Part shown: one piece after another, positions 1-9,100 of the stretch
Numbering within the stretch: position 1 is the stretch's first letter
Layout: every line of letters begins with the position of its first letter
Assembly (NCBI GenBank): GCA_023231105.1
Contig: JALNWB010000029.1
Location: 1-28,947, forward strand
Origin: Ignavibacteriaceae bacterium
GTDB lineage: Bacteria > Bacteroidota > Ignavibacteria > Ignavibacteriales > Ignavibacteriaceae
Length of the DNA: 28,947 bases
Direction: 5' to 3'
The notes under the pieces: generated by a model
What the model was told of the DNA's origin: nothing
What the model saw: only the letters and a program-made list of their open reading frames with translations
Database searches by the model: none
Made by a program: the position numbers and the translations under genes

Positions 1-59
1 CAGCAACACATTGACATCATGCTGAAATCTTCGGTCATATTTAGTATTTGGTTTTTCAT
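1..59 (-). CDS. Partial short ORF at window edge, Met/Cys-rich start
   Basis: An ATG at 59-57 opens a minus-strand frame that runs off the window after 19 codons. The peptide is MKNQILNMTEDFSMMSMCC, with five Met and two terminal Cys. The next codon begins TG, so it is Cys, Trp or a TGA stop. A promoter at 100-72 would start RNA about five bases before this ATG, so the frame would be almost leaderless. I do not recognise a protein family. It could be a gene start or a short leader peptide. It depends on the promoter call; an internal ATG at codon 8 is an alternative start. Confidence 0.3.
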   Translation of the reverse strand, partial: MKNQILNMTEDFSMMSMCC

Positions 60-71
60 TTCTTGGGTGCA

Positions 72-100
72 AAGATACATCATCGAAAATGCTATGTCAA
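72..100 (-). promoter_or_regulatory. Promoter TTGACA-17-TATCTT
   Basis: On the minus strand TTGACA (100-95) is followed after exactly 17 bases by TATCTT (77-72), which continues as TATCTTTG. It fits both the sigma-70 consensus and the Bacteroidota TAnnTTTG -7 box. Predicted transcription start is about 66-64, directly before the ATG at 59. It is the best-matching promoter in the window. Confidence 0.6.
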
Positions 101-229
101 GAACTTTGTTATTTTCATTGCATTTTTATCAACGAAACCGTTAATAAATTCGTTCAATATCACTTTATTAAAATCCGGGATTACCCAATTGCTCCGATCG
201 AAGTTAATAAGAACTCTAAAAAACTCGAA

Positions 230-892
230 TTAAAACTCCCATTTAAATCCTAAAGTAGGATTGATTTGAATTTCTGTTTTACCTGGAATAAAATTATTAC
301 TTATTTCAACTTCACCTCCCAAAGCTAAATGATTACCAAAGTTTATCCAAAGTTGAGGCTCGCTTAAGAAAACAAAATCCCTTGAATCTGTAGCGAAGTT
401 TTTTGTTGTCCAAAGATAAAAGAAACCCCTAAAAGTAATTTTTTCTTGCAAAAAAGGAATAGACCAACTCCCAATTAGCTGCATATCACTCCCTTCTGAA
501 AAATAATCTTTACGGTAAAGCAAGTCGGTGTTTAAGACAAAAATCCCAAAGTTAACCGGGTAACTTAATCCGATAAGCCAAACATGCCCTAACGGACCCC
601 AAGGCGCCGTTCCATCGTTATAGTGAACAGTTGCAGAAATATTTTCGATAGGAAGAGGAAGAGAAATATAACGGGCAATCTCAAAATATCCGAGTGAAGC
701 GCTCTTGTTTCCTGGATGGTTAAAATCAAAATCAACGAATAAGTAGGTAGAACCATATTCATCCGGTTTAAACATTTCAAAAGTGGAAGTGAAATATTTT
801 CTATCCTTGCCAAAATCATAATGAAGCTGAAAATTTTGAGCAAATGTGGAAAAACTAAAAAGCAGTACGGCAAGAAGTATTCCTTTTTTCAT
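230..892 (-). CDS. DUF5020-like outer-membrane protein
   Basis: A 220-residue secreted protein with a clean signal peptide (residues 1-19, cut after FSTFA before Q). The remainder alternates hydrophobic and polar residues, with many aromatics and Gly turns, and ends in WEF, as expected of a small outer-membrane beta-barrel. The opening QLHYDFGKDRKYFTSTFEMF and the 'VDFDFNH' segment resemble DUF5020 proteins, which are related to Tsx-type nucleoside channels; that family call is from memory. The substrate is unknown. AGAGGATC lies six bases or so before the ATG and serves as ribosome-binding site. It sits 27 bases downstream of gldC on the same strand, so the two are probably cotranscribed. 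No hairpin terminator is visible between its stop and the promoter at 100. Confidence 0.7.
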   Translation of the reverse strand: MKKGILLAVLLFSFSTFAQNFQLHYDFGKDRKYFTSTFEMFKPDEYGSTYLFVDFDFNHPGNKSASLGYFEIARYISLPLPIENISATVHYNDGTAPWGPLGHVWLIGLSYPVNFGIFVLNTDLLYRKDYFSEGSDMQLIGSWSIPFLQEKITFRGFFYLWTTKNFATDSRDFVFLSEPQLWINFGNHLALGGEVEISNNFIPGKTEIQINPTLGFKWEF

Positions 893-919
893 GTGATCCT
901 CTTTTAGGGTTATTTAATT

Positions 920-1255
920 CTATTTTTTTAATAACGAAAGTTTCTCAGCAAACTCATCGGAAAATTTTCTGATCATTTCACTCACTTCAAAATTATTGGT
1001 GGCTCTGTTGTAAGTGTCAGCCATTTTTAAAAGTGTTTGATGAAAGAGAATATTCATATTTTCAACTAACATTTTATGTGTCCAAAGATCGATTCCAAAA
1101 GTAATTTTTTCTTCTTTATCCCAGAGAGAAAGCATCATCGCATCGGCATCCTTTTTCCCCTCAAAACCGGCATTATCTGCCTGCCAGGAAATTGTTTGCG
1201 GAACATCATGTTCGTCAAGTTCAATGTTAAGGGTAATTTTTGTTTTTTTGTTCAT
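920..1255 (-). CDS. gldC: Gliding motility protein GldC homologue
   Basis: A 111-residue protein without signal peptide or membrane segment. It matches the GldC family in length and pattern: an N-terminal ITLNIELDEHDVP strand, a W-x-A core near residue 25, the 'MMLSLWDKEEKITFGIDLWTHKM' centre with both Trp, and a helical C-terminus holding 'ADTYNRATNN'. GldC was found in Flavobacterium johnsoniae as an accessory gliding protein, but homologues occur widely in non-gliding relatives, so the name does not show that this organism glides. No other gld gene is present here. There is no Shine-Dalgarno sequence before the ATG. It is followed by the DUF5020 gene. Confidence 0.8.
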   Translation of the reverse strand: MNKKTKITLNIELDEHDVPQTISWQADNAGFEGKKDADAMMLSLWDKEEKITFGIDLWTHKMLVENMNILFHQTLLKMADTYNRATNNFEVSEMIRKFSDEFAEKLSLLKK

Positions 1256-1293
1256 GGTATAACTTAAATTATTAGAGATTTTTAGTAAAAAAG

Positions 1294-1332
1294 AAGTGTT
1301 AGGTCATAAAAATTATCAAAAGAATAACACTT
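1294..1332. repeat. Inverted repeat in the gldC/FKBP divergent spacer
   Basis: AAGTGTTA (1294-1301) and its exact reverse complement TAACACTT (1325-1332) flank a 23-base A+T-rich spacer. The pair lies between the divergent starts of gldC (1255) and the FKBP gene (1379), where a regulator could control both. It could also be chance in A+T-rich DNA. Confidence 0.35.
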
Positions 1333-1378
1333 ATTTTTTTTATATTGACAAAATAAAAAATAAATCATAGGAAAAAAA

Positions 1379-2071
1379 TTGAAACAGACAGTTTTGCTCA
1401 TTATCAGCTCATTAGTTTTATTCTCCTGCGGAGAGAAAATTTCAAAATCAACCGATCTTAAAAGCTCTAAAGAGAAAGCAAGTTACAGTATCGGATTCAG
1501 AATTGCCAAAGATTTTAGATCAAATAAACTAGATGTTGACTCGGAAATAGTCGCTAAAGGTTTTAAAGATGGATTATACGGCAAACAACTTTTAACCGAT
1601 GAACAAATCAACAAAGTGCTTATGGATTTTCAACGCGAGATGTACGAAAAGAAAATGAAAGAAGCTCAAGGGCTTAGCGGCAAGAATAAAAAGGATGCTG
1701 AAATATTTCTTGCACAAAACAAAAGCAAACCGGGAATTAAAACCACGGCAAGCGGGTTGCAATACTTGGTAATCAAATCCGGTTCAGGTGTTTCGCCGAA
1801 AGCTACCGATAAAGTAAAAGTTCATTACATCGGCAAATTATTAAACGGTACTGAATTCGATAATTCGTACAAAAGAAATCAACCTGCGGTAATTCAATTA
1901 AACGCTGTTATTAAAGGCTGGGGTGAAGCACTGCAATTAATGAAGGTTGGCGATAAATGGGAATTATTTATTGGTCCTGATTTAGGGTACGGTGATGCAG
2001 GCGCCGGAGATGTTATTCCTCCTGGTTCTCTTTTAATTTTTGAAGTTGAATTAATGGGAATTGAAAAATAA
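1379..2071 (+). CDS. FKBP-type peptidyl-prolyl isomerase lipoprotein
   Basis: A 230-residue cis-trans prolyl isomerase. The start is TTG, six bases after AGGA, and gives a lipoprotein signal (KQTVLLIISSLVLFSC) with the lipidated Cys at 17. Residues about 34-125 form the helical FKBP N-terminal dimerisation domain (YSIGFRIAKDF, 'DGLYGK'). Residues about 138-228 form the FKBP domain, with V-H-Y150, F160-D161, V177-I178-K-G-W181 and Y204, the residues that line the proline pocket. It resembles Mip/FkpA proteins that fold envelope proteins. Anchoring in the membrane facing the periplasm is inferred; there is no Asp at +2 after the Cys. It opens a run of four genes (FKBP, GH13, gatB, lepB) with gaps of 11-30 bases. 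Confidence 0.9.
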   Translation: MKQTVLLIISSLVLFSCGEKISKSTDLKSSKEKASYSIGFRIAKDFRSNKLDVDSEIVAKGFKDGLYGKQLLTDEQINKVLMDFQREMYEKKMKEAQGLSGKNKKDAEIFLAQNKSKPGIKTTASGLQYLVIKSGSGVSPKATDKVKVHYIGKLLNGTEFDNSYKRNQPAVIQLNAVIKGWGEALQLMKVGDKWELFIGPDLGYGDAGAGDVIPPGSLLIFEVELMGIEK

Positions 2072-2092
2072 TTATTCAATAGAAATGCTTTT

Positions 2093-3433
2093 ATGAAAAA
2101 AATATTGTTTGTCTCCTTTGTATTTCTTTTCGTCTTCTCAAACGCCTATAAAGCGCAGCAGAAAATTACTCCGCCGGATTGGAGTTATGATAAGACGATT
2201 TATGAAGTGAATCTAAGGCAATTTACTCCTTCGGGAACGATAAAAGAATTCCGGACTCAACTTCTGCGATTAAAAAAACTTGGAGTGGGGATTCTTTGGT
2301 TTATGCCGCTCCATCCGATCGGTGAAAAAAATAGAAAAGGAACGTTGGGCAGTTATTATTCGGTTAAAGATTATTATGGACTTGATTCATCGTTAGGAAC
2401 GAAAAAAGAATTTCAATCTTTAGTTAAAGAAATTCACAAACTCGGCATGCATGTTATTATTGATTGGGTTGCAAACCACACATCTTGGGATAATGATTTG
2501 GTCAAAACTCATCCTGATTTTTACTCGAAAGATTCTGCCGGAAAATTTCTTCCTCCGGTTGCCGATTGGTCTGATGTGATTGATCTGAATTATAATAACA
2601 AAGAATTATGGCAGTACATGTCCGGTGCAATGGAATATTGGTTGCGCGAATTTAATATTGATGGATTCCGTTGTGATGTAGCCGGAATGGTTCCTGATGA
2701 ATTCTGGAATTACCTTTATCCGAAATTATCATCACACAAAAAAGTTTTTATGCTTGCTGAAGATGAAAGACCAATCGATCATTCGACTTCATTTGATATG
2801 ACCTATTCGTGGGATTTGTACCATCTGTTCAATGAGATTGCGAAAGGGAGGAAACCGGCATCAGCTGTTTTCTCACAGCTTCAAAAAGAAAAAGGTAATT
2901 ATCCGACTCAGGCATTTCGTATGAGATTTATAACTAACCACGATGAAAACTCGTGGAACGGAACCGAGTTTGAACGACTTGGAGACGGTGTTAAAGCGTT
3001 TTCTGTATTAACTTTTACTTTACCGGGAATGCCACTTCTGTACAACGGACAGGAAGCCGGGTTAAATAAACGATTAAACTTTTTTGAAAAAGACCCGATC
3101 GAATGGAAGAAATCTGAACTCACTTCATTTTTTGAAACGCTCGCGAAACTGAAATCAGATTTCGCTGTTTTAGATGCCGGCGACAAAGGAGCTTCACTTG
3201 AAGAAGTAAAAAACTCAAGTGAAGATAAAGTCATCTCTTTTGTAAGAAGAATGGGGAGTGAAAAAGTATTTGTTGTGGTAAATCTTTCTAAAGAAAAAGT
3301 AAACGCAAGTTTTGTTGTAGCTCCTGAAATGAAAAATGCTGCAGATTACTTTTCAAAGAAAAAAGTAAAAATCGGCAAATCATTTGCAATTAATTTGCAA
3401 CCATGGGATTACAAAATATTTACAAGTAAATAA
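2093..3433 (+). CDS. Secreted GH13 alpha-amylase family glycoside hydrolase
   Basis: A 446-residue protein with signal peptide (about 1-21) and a GH13 TIM barrel. The conserved regions are visible: DWVANH (D124, N128, H129), GFRCD with nucleophile D195 and R193, 'LAEDE' with acid/base E223, and TNHDEN with H283 and D284. The catalytic triad is therefore complete. Residues about 365-446 form a small beta C-domain. The family cleaves alpha-glucosidic bonds (starch, glycogen, maltodextrin); I cannot assign specificity. The protein probably acts in the periplasm or outside the cell, since the signal peptide has no lipobox. The gene lies 21 bases after the FKBP gene and just before gatB, an unusual position for a saccharide-degrading enzyme. 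Confidence 0.92.
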   Translation: MKKILFVSFVFLFVFSNAYKAQQKITPPDWSYDKTIYEVNLRQFTPSGTIKEFRTQLLRLKKLGVGILWFMPLHPIGEKNRKGTLGSYYSVKDYYGLDSSLGTKKEFQSLVKEIHKLGMHVIIDWVANHTSWDNDLVKTHPDFYSKDSAGKFLPPVADWSDVIDLNYNNKELWQYMSGAMEYWLREFNIDGFRCDVAGMVPDEFWNYLYPKLSSHKKVFMLAEDERPIDHSTSFDMTYSWDLYHLFNEIAKGRKPASAVFSQLQKEKGNYPTQAFRMRFITNHDENSWNGTEFERLGDGVKAFSVLTFTLPGMPLLYNGQEAGLNKRLNFFEKDPIEWKKSELTSFFETLAKLKSDFAVLDAGDKGASLEEVKNSSEDKVISFVRRMGSEKVFVVVNLSKEKVNASFVVAPEMKNAADYFSKKKVKIGKSFAINLQPWDYKIFTSK

Positions 3434-3463
3434 ATTATTTAAGGACACTTTTTAAAATCTTTG

Positions 3464-4909
3464 ATGAACGAAAAATTTGAAGCAGTAATTGGGTTAGAAG
3501 TTCACGCACAGCTTTTAACAGACACAAAAATATTTTGTGGTTGTTCAACCAAATTTGGTAACGAACCGAACAGTAATGTTTGCCCGATATGTTTGGGTCA
3601 TCCTGGTGTGCTTCCGGTGCTTAATAAAAAAGTAGTGGAATTTGCTTTGCTGATGGGCGTTGCAACTAAATCTACCATTAATACAAATTCTATCTTCGCG
3701 CGTAAAAATTATTTTTATCCTGATTTGCCGAAGGGTTATCAAATCTCGCAGTACGAAAAACCGATCTGCGAATTCGGTTCAATTGAAATTGAAAAGAAAG
3801 ACGGGACGAAAAAAAATATCGGCATCACCCGCATTCATATGGAAGAAGATGCCGGCAAATCAATTCACGATAGAGGCGAAACCACAAGCATTGATGTGAA
3901 CCGGTGCGGAGTTCCTTTGCTTGAAATTGTAAGCGAGCCGGATATGCATTCTGCCGAAGAAGCGTATCTCTATCTTGCGAAAATAAAACAGCTCGTTCAA
4001 TATTTAGAAATTTGTGACGGTAATATGGAAGAAGGTTCGCTTCGGTGCGATGCAAATATTTCCGTTCGTCCGTTCGGACAAAAAGAATTCGGTACAAAAG
4101 CAGAAATTAAAAACATGAATTCATTTAGAAATGTTGAACGGGCAATCAATTATGAAATTAAGCGGCAGATTGAATTGATCGAAGACGGCGGGAAAGTAAT
4201 TCAACAAACGTTACTATGGGACGCAGATGCAAATGAAGCTCATCCTATGCGAAGCAAAGAGGAAGCTCATGATTACCGCTATTTCCCCGATCCCGATTTA
4301 GTACCGATTGATATTAACGTTGAATGGTTTGATGAGATCAAGGCAAAAGTTCCGGAGCTTCCCGATGCAAAGCGAGAAAGGTTCATCAGCGGTTTTCACC
4401 TCCCGCTTTATGATGCAGAAGTTTTAACGCAAACAAAAGAACTTGCAAATTATTTTGAACAAGTGACAAATGTAACGAACGACTACAAAGCTGCGTCTAA
4501 CTGGGTAATGGTTGAAGTTTTAAAAGTTTTGAATGAACAGAAAATTAATGTTGAAAACTTTGCAGTCACTCCGCAAAATCTCGGCGGATTAATAAATCTC
4601 ATTCAGCAGGGAACCATCAGCGGGAAAATTGCGAAAGATGTTTTTGCAGAAATGTTGGAAACAAAACAAACAGCGGAAGCAATCGTTAAAGAAAAAAATC
4701 TTGTCCAAATTTCCGATACTTCGGAAATAGAAAAAATAATTCAACAGATATTTGATGCAAATGAAAATCAAGTAAAAGAATTTCTCGAAGGGAAAGAAAA
4801 AGTGTTTGGATTCTTCGTAGGACAAACGATGAAAGCCACCAAAGGGAAAGCCAATCCGCAAGTAGTTAACGATCTGTTAAAGAAAATATTTGAATCACTT
4901 AAACAATAA
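3464..4909 (+). CDS. gatB: Asp-tRNA(Asn)/Glu-tRNA(Gln) amidotransferase subunit B
   Basis: GatB of the GatCAB complex, which amidates misacylated Glu-tRNA(Gln) or Asp-tRNA(Asn) in organisms lacking the cognate synthetase. The N-terminus carries the signature AVIGLEVHAQL, the Cys cluster 'FCGC...VCPICLGHPG' that binds zinc, and 'ARKNYFYPDLPKGYQISQYE'. The centre has 'EIVSEPD', 'GSLRCDANIS' and 'YRYFPDPDL'; the last ~150 residues form the YqeY-like tRNA-binding tail. Length (481-482) is normal. The frame also offers a TTG at 3461, but ATG at 3464 gives the usual MNEKFEAVIG start; AAGGACA at 3441-3447 is rather far upstream. gatA and gatC are not in the window. lepB begins 11 bases later. Confidence 0.97.
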   Translation: MNEKFEAVIGLEVHAQLLTDTKIFCGCSTKFGNEPNSNVCPICLGHPGVLPVLNKKVVEFALLMGVATKSTINTNSIFARKNYFYPDLPKGYQISQYEKPICEFGSIEIEKKDGTKKNIGITRIHMEEDAGKSIHDRGETTSIDVNRCGVPLLEIVSEPDMHSAEEAYLYLAKIKQLVQYLEICDGNMEEGSLRCDANISVRPFGQKEFGTKAEIKNMNSFRNVERAINYEIKRQIELIEDGGKVIQQTLLWDADANEAHPMRSKEEAHDYRYFPDPDLVPIDINVEWFDEIKAKVPELPDAKRERFISGFHLPLYDAEVLTQTKELANYFEQVTNVTNDYKAASNWVMVEVLKVLNEQKINVENFAVTPQNLGGLINLIQQGTISGKIAKDVFAEMLETKQTAEAIVKEKNLVQISDTSEIEKIIQQIFDANENQVKEFLEGKEKVFGFFVGQTMKATKGKANPQVVNDLLKKIFESLKQ

Positions 4910-4920
4910 AGAAAAAACGC

Positions 4921-5943
4921 ATGGCAGAACAACCTGAAAATGAATCACCCAAAACGGGATTACAAAAATTTAAAACAGTTACCGATAAAATTCTTCATCC
5001 CTTTGGAAAGAAAGTAAGAAAAGCTCCTGAAACTTTTCTGGAAAAAGTATGGGAATTTTTCCGTTCCCTTTTTTCGGCAGCAATTGCGGCACTTTTTATC
5101 ATTACCTTTTTTATTCAGAACACACGCATCCCAACCGGTTCAATGGAAGACACGATTCTTGTGGGAGATTTTATTCTTGTAAATAAATTTGTGTACGGAC
5201 CGAGTTCACCTAAGTATATTCCCTTCACTGAAATTGAGATCCCTTATTTCACAATGCCGTTCTTCAAATTTAAAGATCCGCACCATGGAGATATTGTTGT
5301 GTTTGAATATCCCGGCAACAAAGAGCAATTACGCGCCGATGAAAGAATTCCGGGACTGCCGATTCCCGAAGAACAAATTGCGATGAATGTAAATTACGTT
5401 AAACGTTGTATCGGTTTACCCGGCGATACTTTTGAAGTTCGCGACAAAGTTGTTTTTGTGAACGGAAAAGAATTTTGGATTCCGCCATACATCAAATATT
5501 TGAAGCCATATCCTTTTCCGAAAGATGAAGTGGAGACAGATATTTTCCCCAAAGGAAAACAATGGAATAGAGACTATTACGGTCCGCTTGTCATTCCTAA
5601 AAAGGGGATGCAGATTCAACTAAATTTAGAAAATGTTGAAGAATGGCGCACAATAATTGACAGAGAATTTGCAGAACGAGTTGTTGAAGTGAAAGATGGA
5701 ATTATTACTATAAATGGAAAGGAAGTTCATTCTTACACTTTTCAAAAAGATTATTATTTTATGATGGGTGATAATAGAGATGATTCAGCTGACTCAAGAT
5801 TCTGGGGATTTGTTCCTCGCGATATGGTAGTCGGTGAAGCGTTTATGTCTTTATTCTCATGGGATAGAGACATTCCTTTCTCGGAACTCTTCCGTCTGTT
5901 AGGTTCCGTAAGAACGGAAAGAATATTAAAATTGATCCATTGA
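4921..5943 (+). CDS. lepB: Signal peptidase I
   Basis: A 340-residue family S26 membrane protease that removes signal peptides on the outer face of the inner membrane. After a basic cytoplasmic stretch there is one membrane segment (about 48-66), then box B RIPTGSMEDTI with nucleophile Ser74, box C/D 'YVKRCIGLPGD' with general base Lys161, and box E MGDNRDDSADSR (G283, D284, N285, S289, D291, R293). All catalytic residues are present. An insert of about 80 residues between Lys161 and box E makes it longer than minimal enzymes. It is the last gene of the FKBP–GH13–gatB–lepB run and is followed by a REP-like palindrome and a terminator. It may process the many signal peptides in this window. 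Confidence 0.95.
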   Translation: MAEQPENESPKTGLQKFKTVTDKILHPFGKKVRKAPETFLEKVWEFFRSLFSAAIAALFIITFFIQNTRIPTGSMEDTILVGDFILVNKFVYGPSSPKYIPFTEIEIPYFTMPFFKFKDPHHGDIVVFEYPGNKEQLRADERIPGLPIPEEQIAMNVNYVKRCIGLPGDTFEVRDKVVFVNGKEFWIPPYIKYLKPYPFPKDEVETDIFPKGKQWNRDYYGPLVIPKKGMQIQLNLENVEEWRTIIDREFAERVVEVKDGIITINGKEVHSYTFQKDYYFMMGDNRDDSADSRFWGFVPRDMVVGEAFMSLFSWDRDIPFSELFRLLGSVRTERILKLIH

Positions 5944-5987
5944 CGTTTCTTGAATTAAATTGCTTAACGAATATAATTACTATTTAA

Positions 5988-6015
5988 CGTAGCGCAGACT
6001 GAAGTCTGCGTTACG
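5988..6015. repeat. REP-like palindrome
   Basis: A 13-base arm (5988-6000, CGTAGCGCAGACT) is separated by GA from its near-exact complement (6003-6015); the only imperfection would be a G-U pair in RNA. It is more G+C-rich than its surroundings, intergenic, and lies between lepB and the terminator, all typical of REP elements. Only one copy lies in the window, so family status is inferred. Confidence 0.5.
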
Positions 6016-6063
6016 AAAAATATAAATAACACATCTTAAGTTAAATTGTTAGAAAATAAAAAA

Positions 6064-6094
6064 GCCACTCCGATTAACCGGAGTGGCTTTTTTT
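6064..6094. terminator. Strong intrinsic terminator, bidirectional
   Basis: A 9-bp perfect stem, GCCACTCCG (6064-6072) with CGGAGTGGC (6079-6087), and loop ATTAAC are followed by seven T (6088-6094). Six A (6058-6063) precede it, so the minus strand also reads as stem plus T-run. It sits between the convergent ends of lepB (5943) and the TonB-dependent receptor gene (6119) and can end both transcripts. Confidence 0.9.
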
Positions 6095-6118
6095 ATGAAC
6101 ACCTAAGTTAATAGGTTT

Positions 6119-9100
6119 TTACAACGTGTATCTAACACCGAGCTGCATTCTCCAACGGGAAGAAATATCGCTATCAGTATAGACAGAATTGTTAGTAGGT
6201 TTAGAGAAGCTATAAACAGGAGTATTAGCAACACCATTGTTGGTAACCAAACCTTGTAGAGCAACAATGTTATAAGTACCAAGACCGGCGGTTTGCACTC
6301 TTCCCCAACTGGTGTTAAGTAAATTCGCTACGTTTAGGATATCGAGTGAAAACTGAAAAGTCCCCATTCCTAAAAAGTCAGGCACATCTTGAGTAATTCT
6401 TAAATCAAGATATTGCTGCCATTTTTCACGGGCGCCATTTCTTTCGGAAATTTTACCACGGTTTTTGCCGAGATAATCATCATTCTGAATAAATGCATTA
6501 AGATCGTCTGCGGTTGTGCCTGCTTTTGTAGCGGCTACAAATTTACCGCCGGAAATTGTTCCAACGAGAATATCACCTGCATCTTTAGGAATGTAGAAAA
6601 GATCGTTATACCTAAACCCATCATTGTTCAAGTCACCATTTACAACAAATGAAAATGGGTTACCACTTTGTCCGTTATAAAACAGTGAGATGGTTGTTGG
6701 GGCATTCTGGAAGAACTCAGCAGAATAAGAAACAGATGCAAACGCTCTGTGTTTAACTTCCCATTGTGAAGTGGTTAACGCAGGATTATTTGGATCCATA
6801 TCAATCGGGCTGTAATTCATCTGAGAAGCTGCCTGTGAAGAACTCAAACTGTTTTTATCTTTTGCTTCGCCGAATGTATAAGCAGTATTTACAGAAACTC
6901 CACGGGCGACATTTCTTTGCAGTTGGAACATCAAATTATATTGGTAACCGTCACTTGTGTTATACAATTCCATAATATCCCAGAAATTTCCATTTCCATA
7001 GTCAGTTCCACCGTATCTTGGGCGACCATCTGCTAAATTACTTGTTGAAGGTTTCAAATTGCCTTTGCGGTATAACATTTCATTTAAACTTTTTGAGTAT
7101 AAGAATTCTGCGGTTCCGATGAATCCGCAAATTAATTCTTGATCAACGCCAAGATTAAATCTCATAACCTGAGGTAATTTTAAGTTAGGGTCAACGACAT
7201 CAATTTCAGATTGGAATTTGGCTGCTCCTGTTCCAGGGTCACCAGAAATATATTGGCTTCGAGGATCTGGATTGAACGGTAAAGTCCCAGATCCACCGTA
7301 GTTAACTTCAGCAGTAAACATACCGGTATTTCCGAAATTGTTTGACATCCAAACATAAGGGATACGTCCGGTAAAGATTCCAACACCACCGCGTACTTGA
7401 GTTGTTCTCTCACCGGTAACATCCCAGTTAAATCCAACTCTTGGAGACCAAAGCATATTTCCACTTGGGATTTGATCTGTTCTGTATTGTGAAAAATATT
7501 TTGGAAGAGAATCGTTTTTAGCAGGAGTCGTTGGGAATGTTGGGATATCAACACGAATACCAGCGGTAATTTTTAAAGTTGGTAATATTGCCCATTCATC
7601 CTGTGCATAAAAACCAAATTGACTTACACTAAATTCAGCAGCAGGAACTGCACTTGGGTCACGTTGATCTCCAAAGCGTGAATAAACTCTCTGATAATAA
7701 GACACTTTATCCGCAGCAAAATCAGCCAAACTATTATATTCATAGTAACCAAAAGCTGAGCGGGCAAATAAATTAGCGAAAGAGAAAAATTCATTATGAG
7801 TTCCAACTGTAAAGGTATGGTCTCCCATATATAAACTAAAGTTATCGCTAATTTCGAAGATATCCTGATCTAATTTATTTGCGGATGAAAATCTATCAGG
7901 TCCGGCATACATCGAGAAAGTTTTGTTTATTTCTTTTATTAAAACTTCGGGAGCGTCAGCAGATTTTCCTTTCCTTTTGTCTCTAATCGTTGTGTAACCA
8001 ACTACCAATTCGTTTGACATGGTATTCCCGAAGGTACTATTTAATTGGGCAACCATAGAATTAGTCATATTGCTCATCAAATAAGGTTGAGTATCAAAAA
8101 GAAGATTGCTGGTAGTTCTGTAGTTATACAATTTATCAGAACCGGCATCAACAAAATTATTACGCACTGTTAGTTTATGATTTTCAGCTAAGTTGTAATC
8201 AAAACGAACAAATAATTTTGAACTTGGCTGTTCAAAAGTGGGTAAATTGAATCCTCCGGCGTTAAATCCTTTTGCAGCAAGAGCCGTAGCAAAAGCGCCG
8301 CCTAAAGAATCGATGGAAACTCCAGCCAACCTTGAACCTACTGATAGGTTTGGTTGTGGATAATTATAAATTGTTTTTTCTCCATTTACAAAGAAGAATA
8401 ATTGATCTTGAATGATTGGACCACCGGCTCTAAAACCAAATTGGTAATCCTTAAATTCATCCATCTTTTTAGTTCTCTTGCCATCTTTATTTATGAATTG
8501 TCCGGACATGTTCTGGTTTCTTCCAAAACCATAAACTGAACCATGATATTGGTTGGTTCCACTGCGGGTAATTGCGTTAATTCCACCGCCGGTAAAACCA
8601 CTTTGTCTAACATCGTAAGGAGCAATAACTACTTGGAATTCGCTTATTGCATCCAAACTAATAGGGGTAGTTCCCGATTGTCCACCAGGAGTACCGCTAT
8701 TTCCTAAACCGAAAAGGTCATTATACTGTGTTCCGTCAATCTGAATATTGTTATATTTTGAAGAACGTCCGGCAGCGCCTAACCCGCTACCAGAAAATAG
8801 AGGGGATAATTTTGAAAAAGACTGAAAATCCCTTGTTGTGGTTGGAATTTCCTGCATCGATTTTTCAGAGACGTTTTGAGAAGAACCGGTTCTTGCCTGG
8901 CTTAAAATTGCACTTTTTTCTGCTGTAATAGTCAATTCGTTAAGAGTAACTGAAGATTCCGGCAATTTAAAATTGATCATTAAATTTTGAGCCAACTCAA
9001 GATAAACATTTTCTTTTATTTGAGTGTTGTACCCAACGAACGAAACAGTAATTTTATACGGTCCACCTGTCTTTAAACCGGTCAAATTATATTTACCATC

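Noticed and set aside
48..233. Plus-strand ORF of 61 residues at the left end
   Set aside because: It runs antisense across the promoter at 72-100 and the 3' flank of the DUF5020 gene, has no family resemblance and no ribosome-binding site; it looks like chance.
589..873. Minus-strand ORF of 94 residues inside the DUF5020 gene
   Set aside because: It is another frame of a gene with a clear signal peptide and barrel pattern; shadow ORF.
1345..1373. Promoter for the FKBP gene from TTGACA at 1345-1350
   Set aside because: The -10 position would be TAGGAA, overlapping the ribosome-binding site, and RNA would start at or after the TTG start codon.
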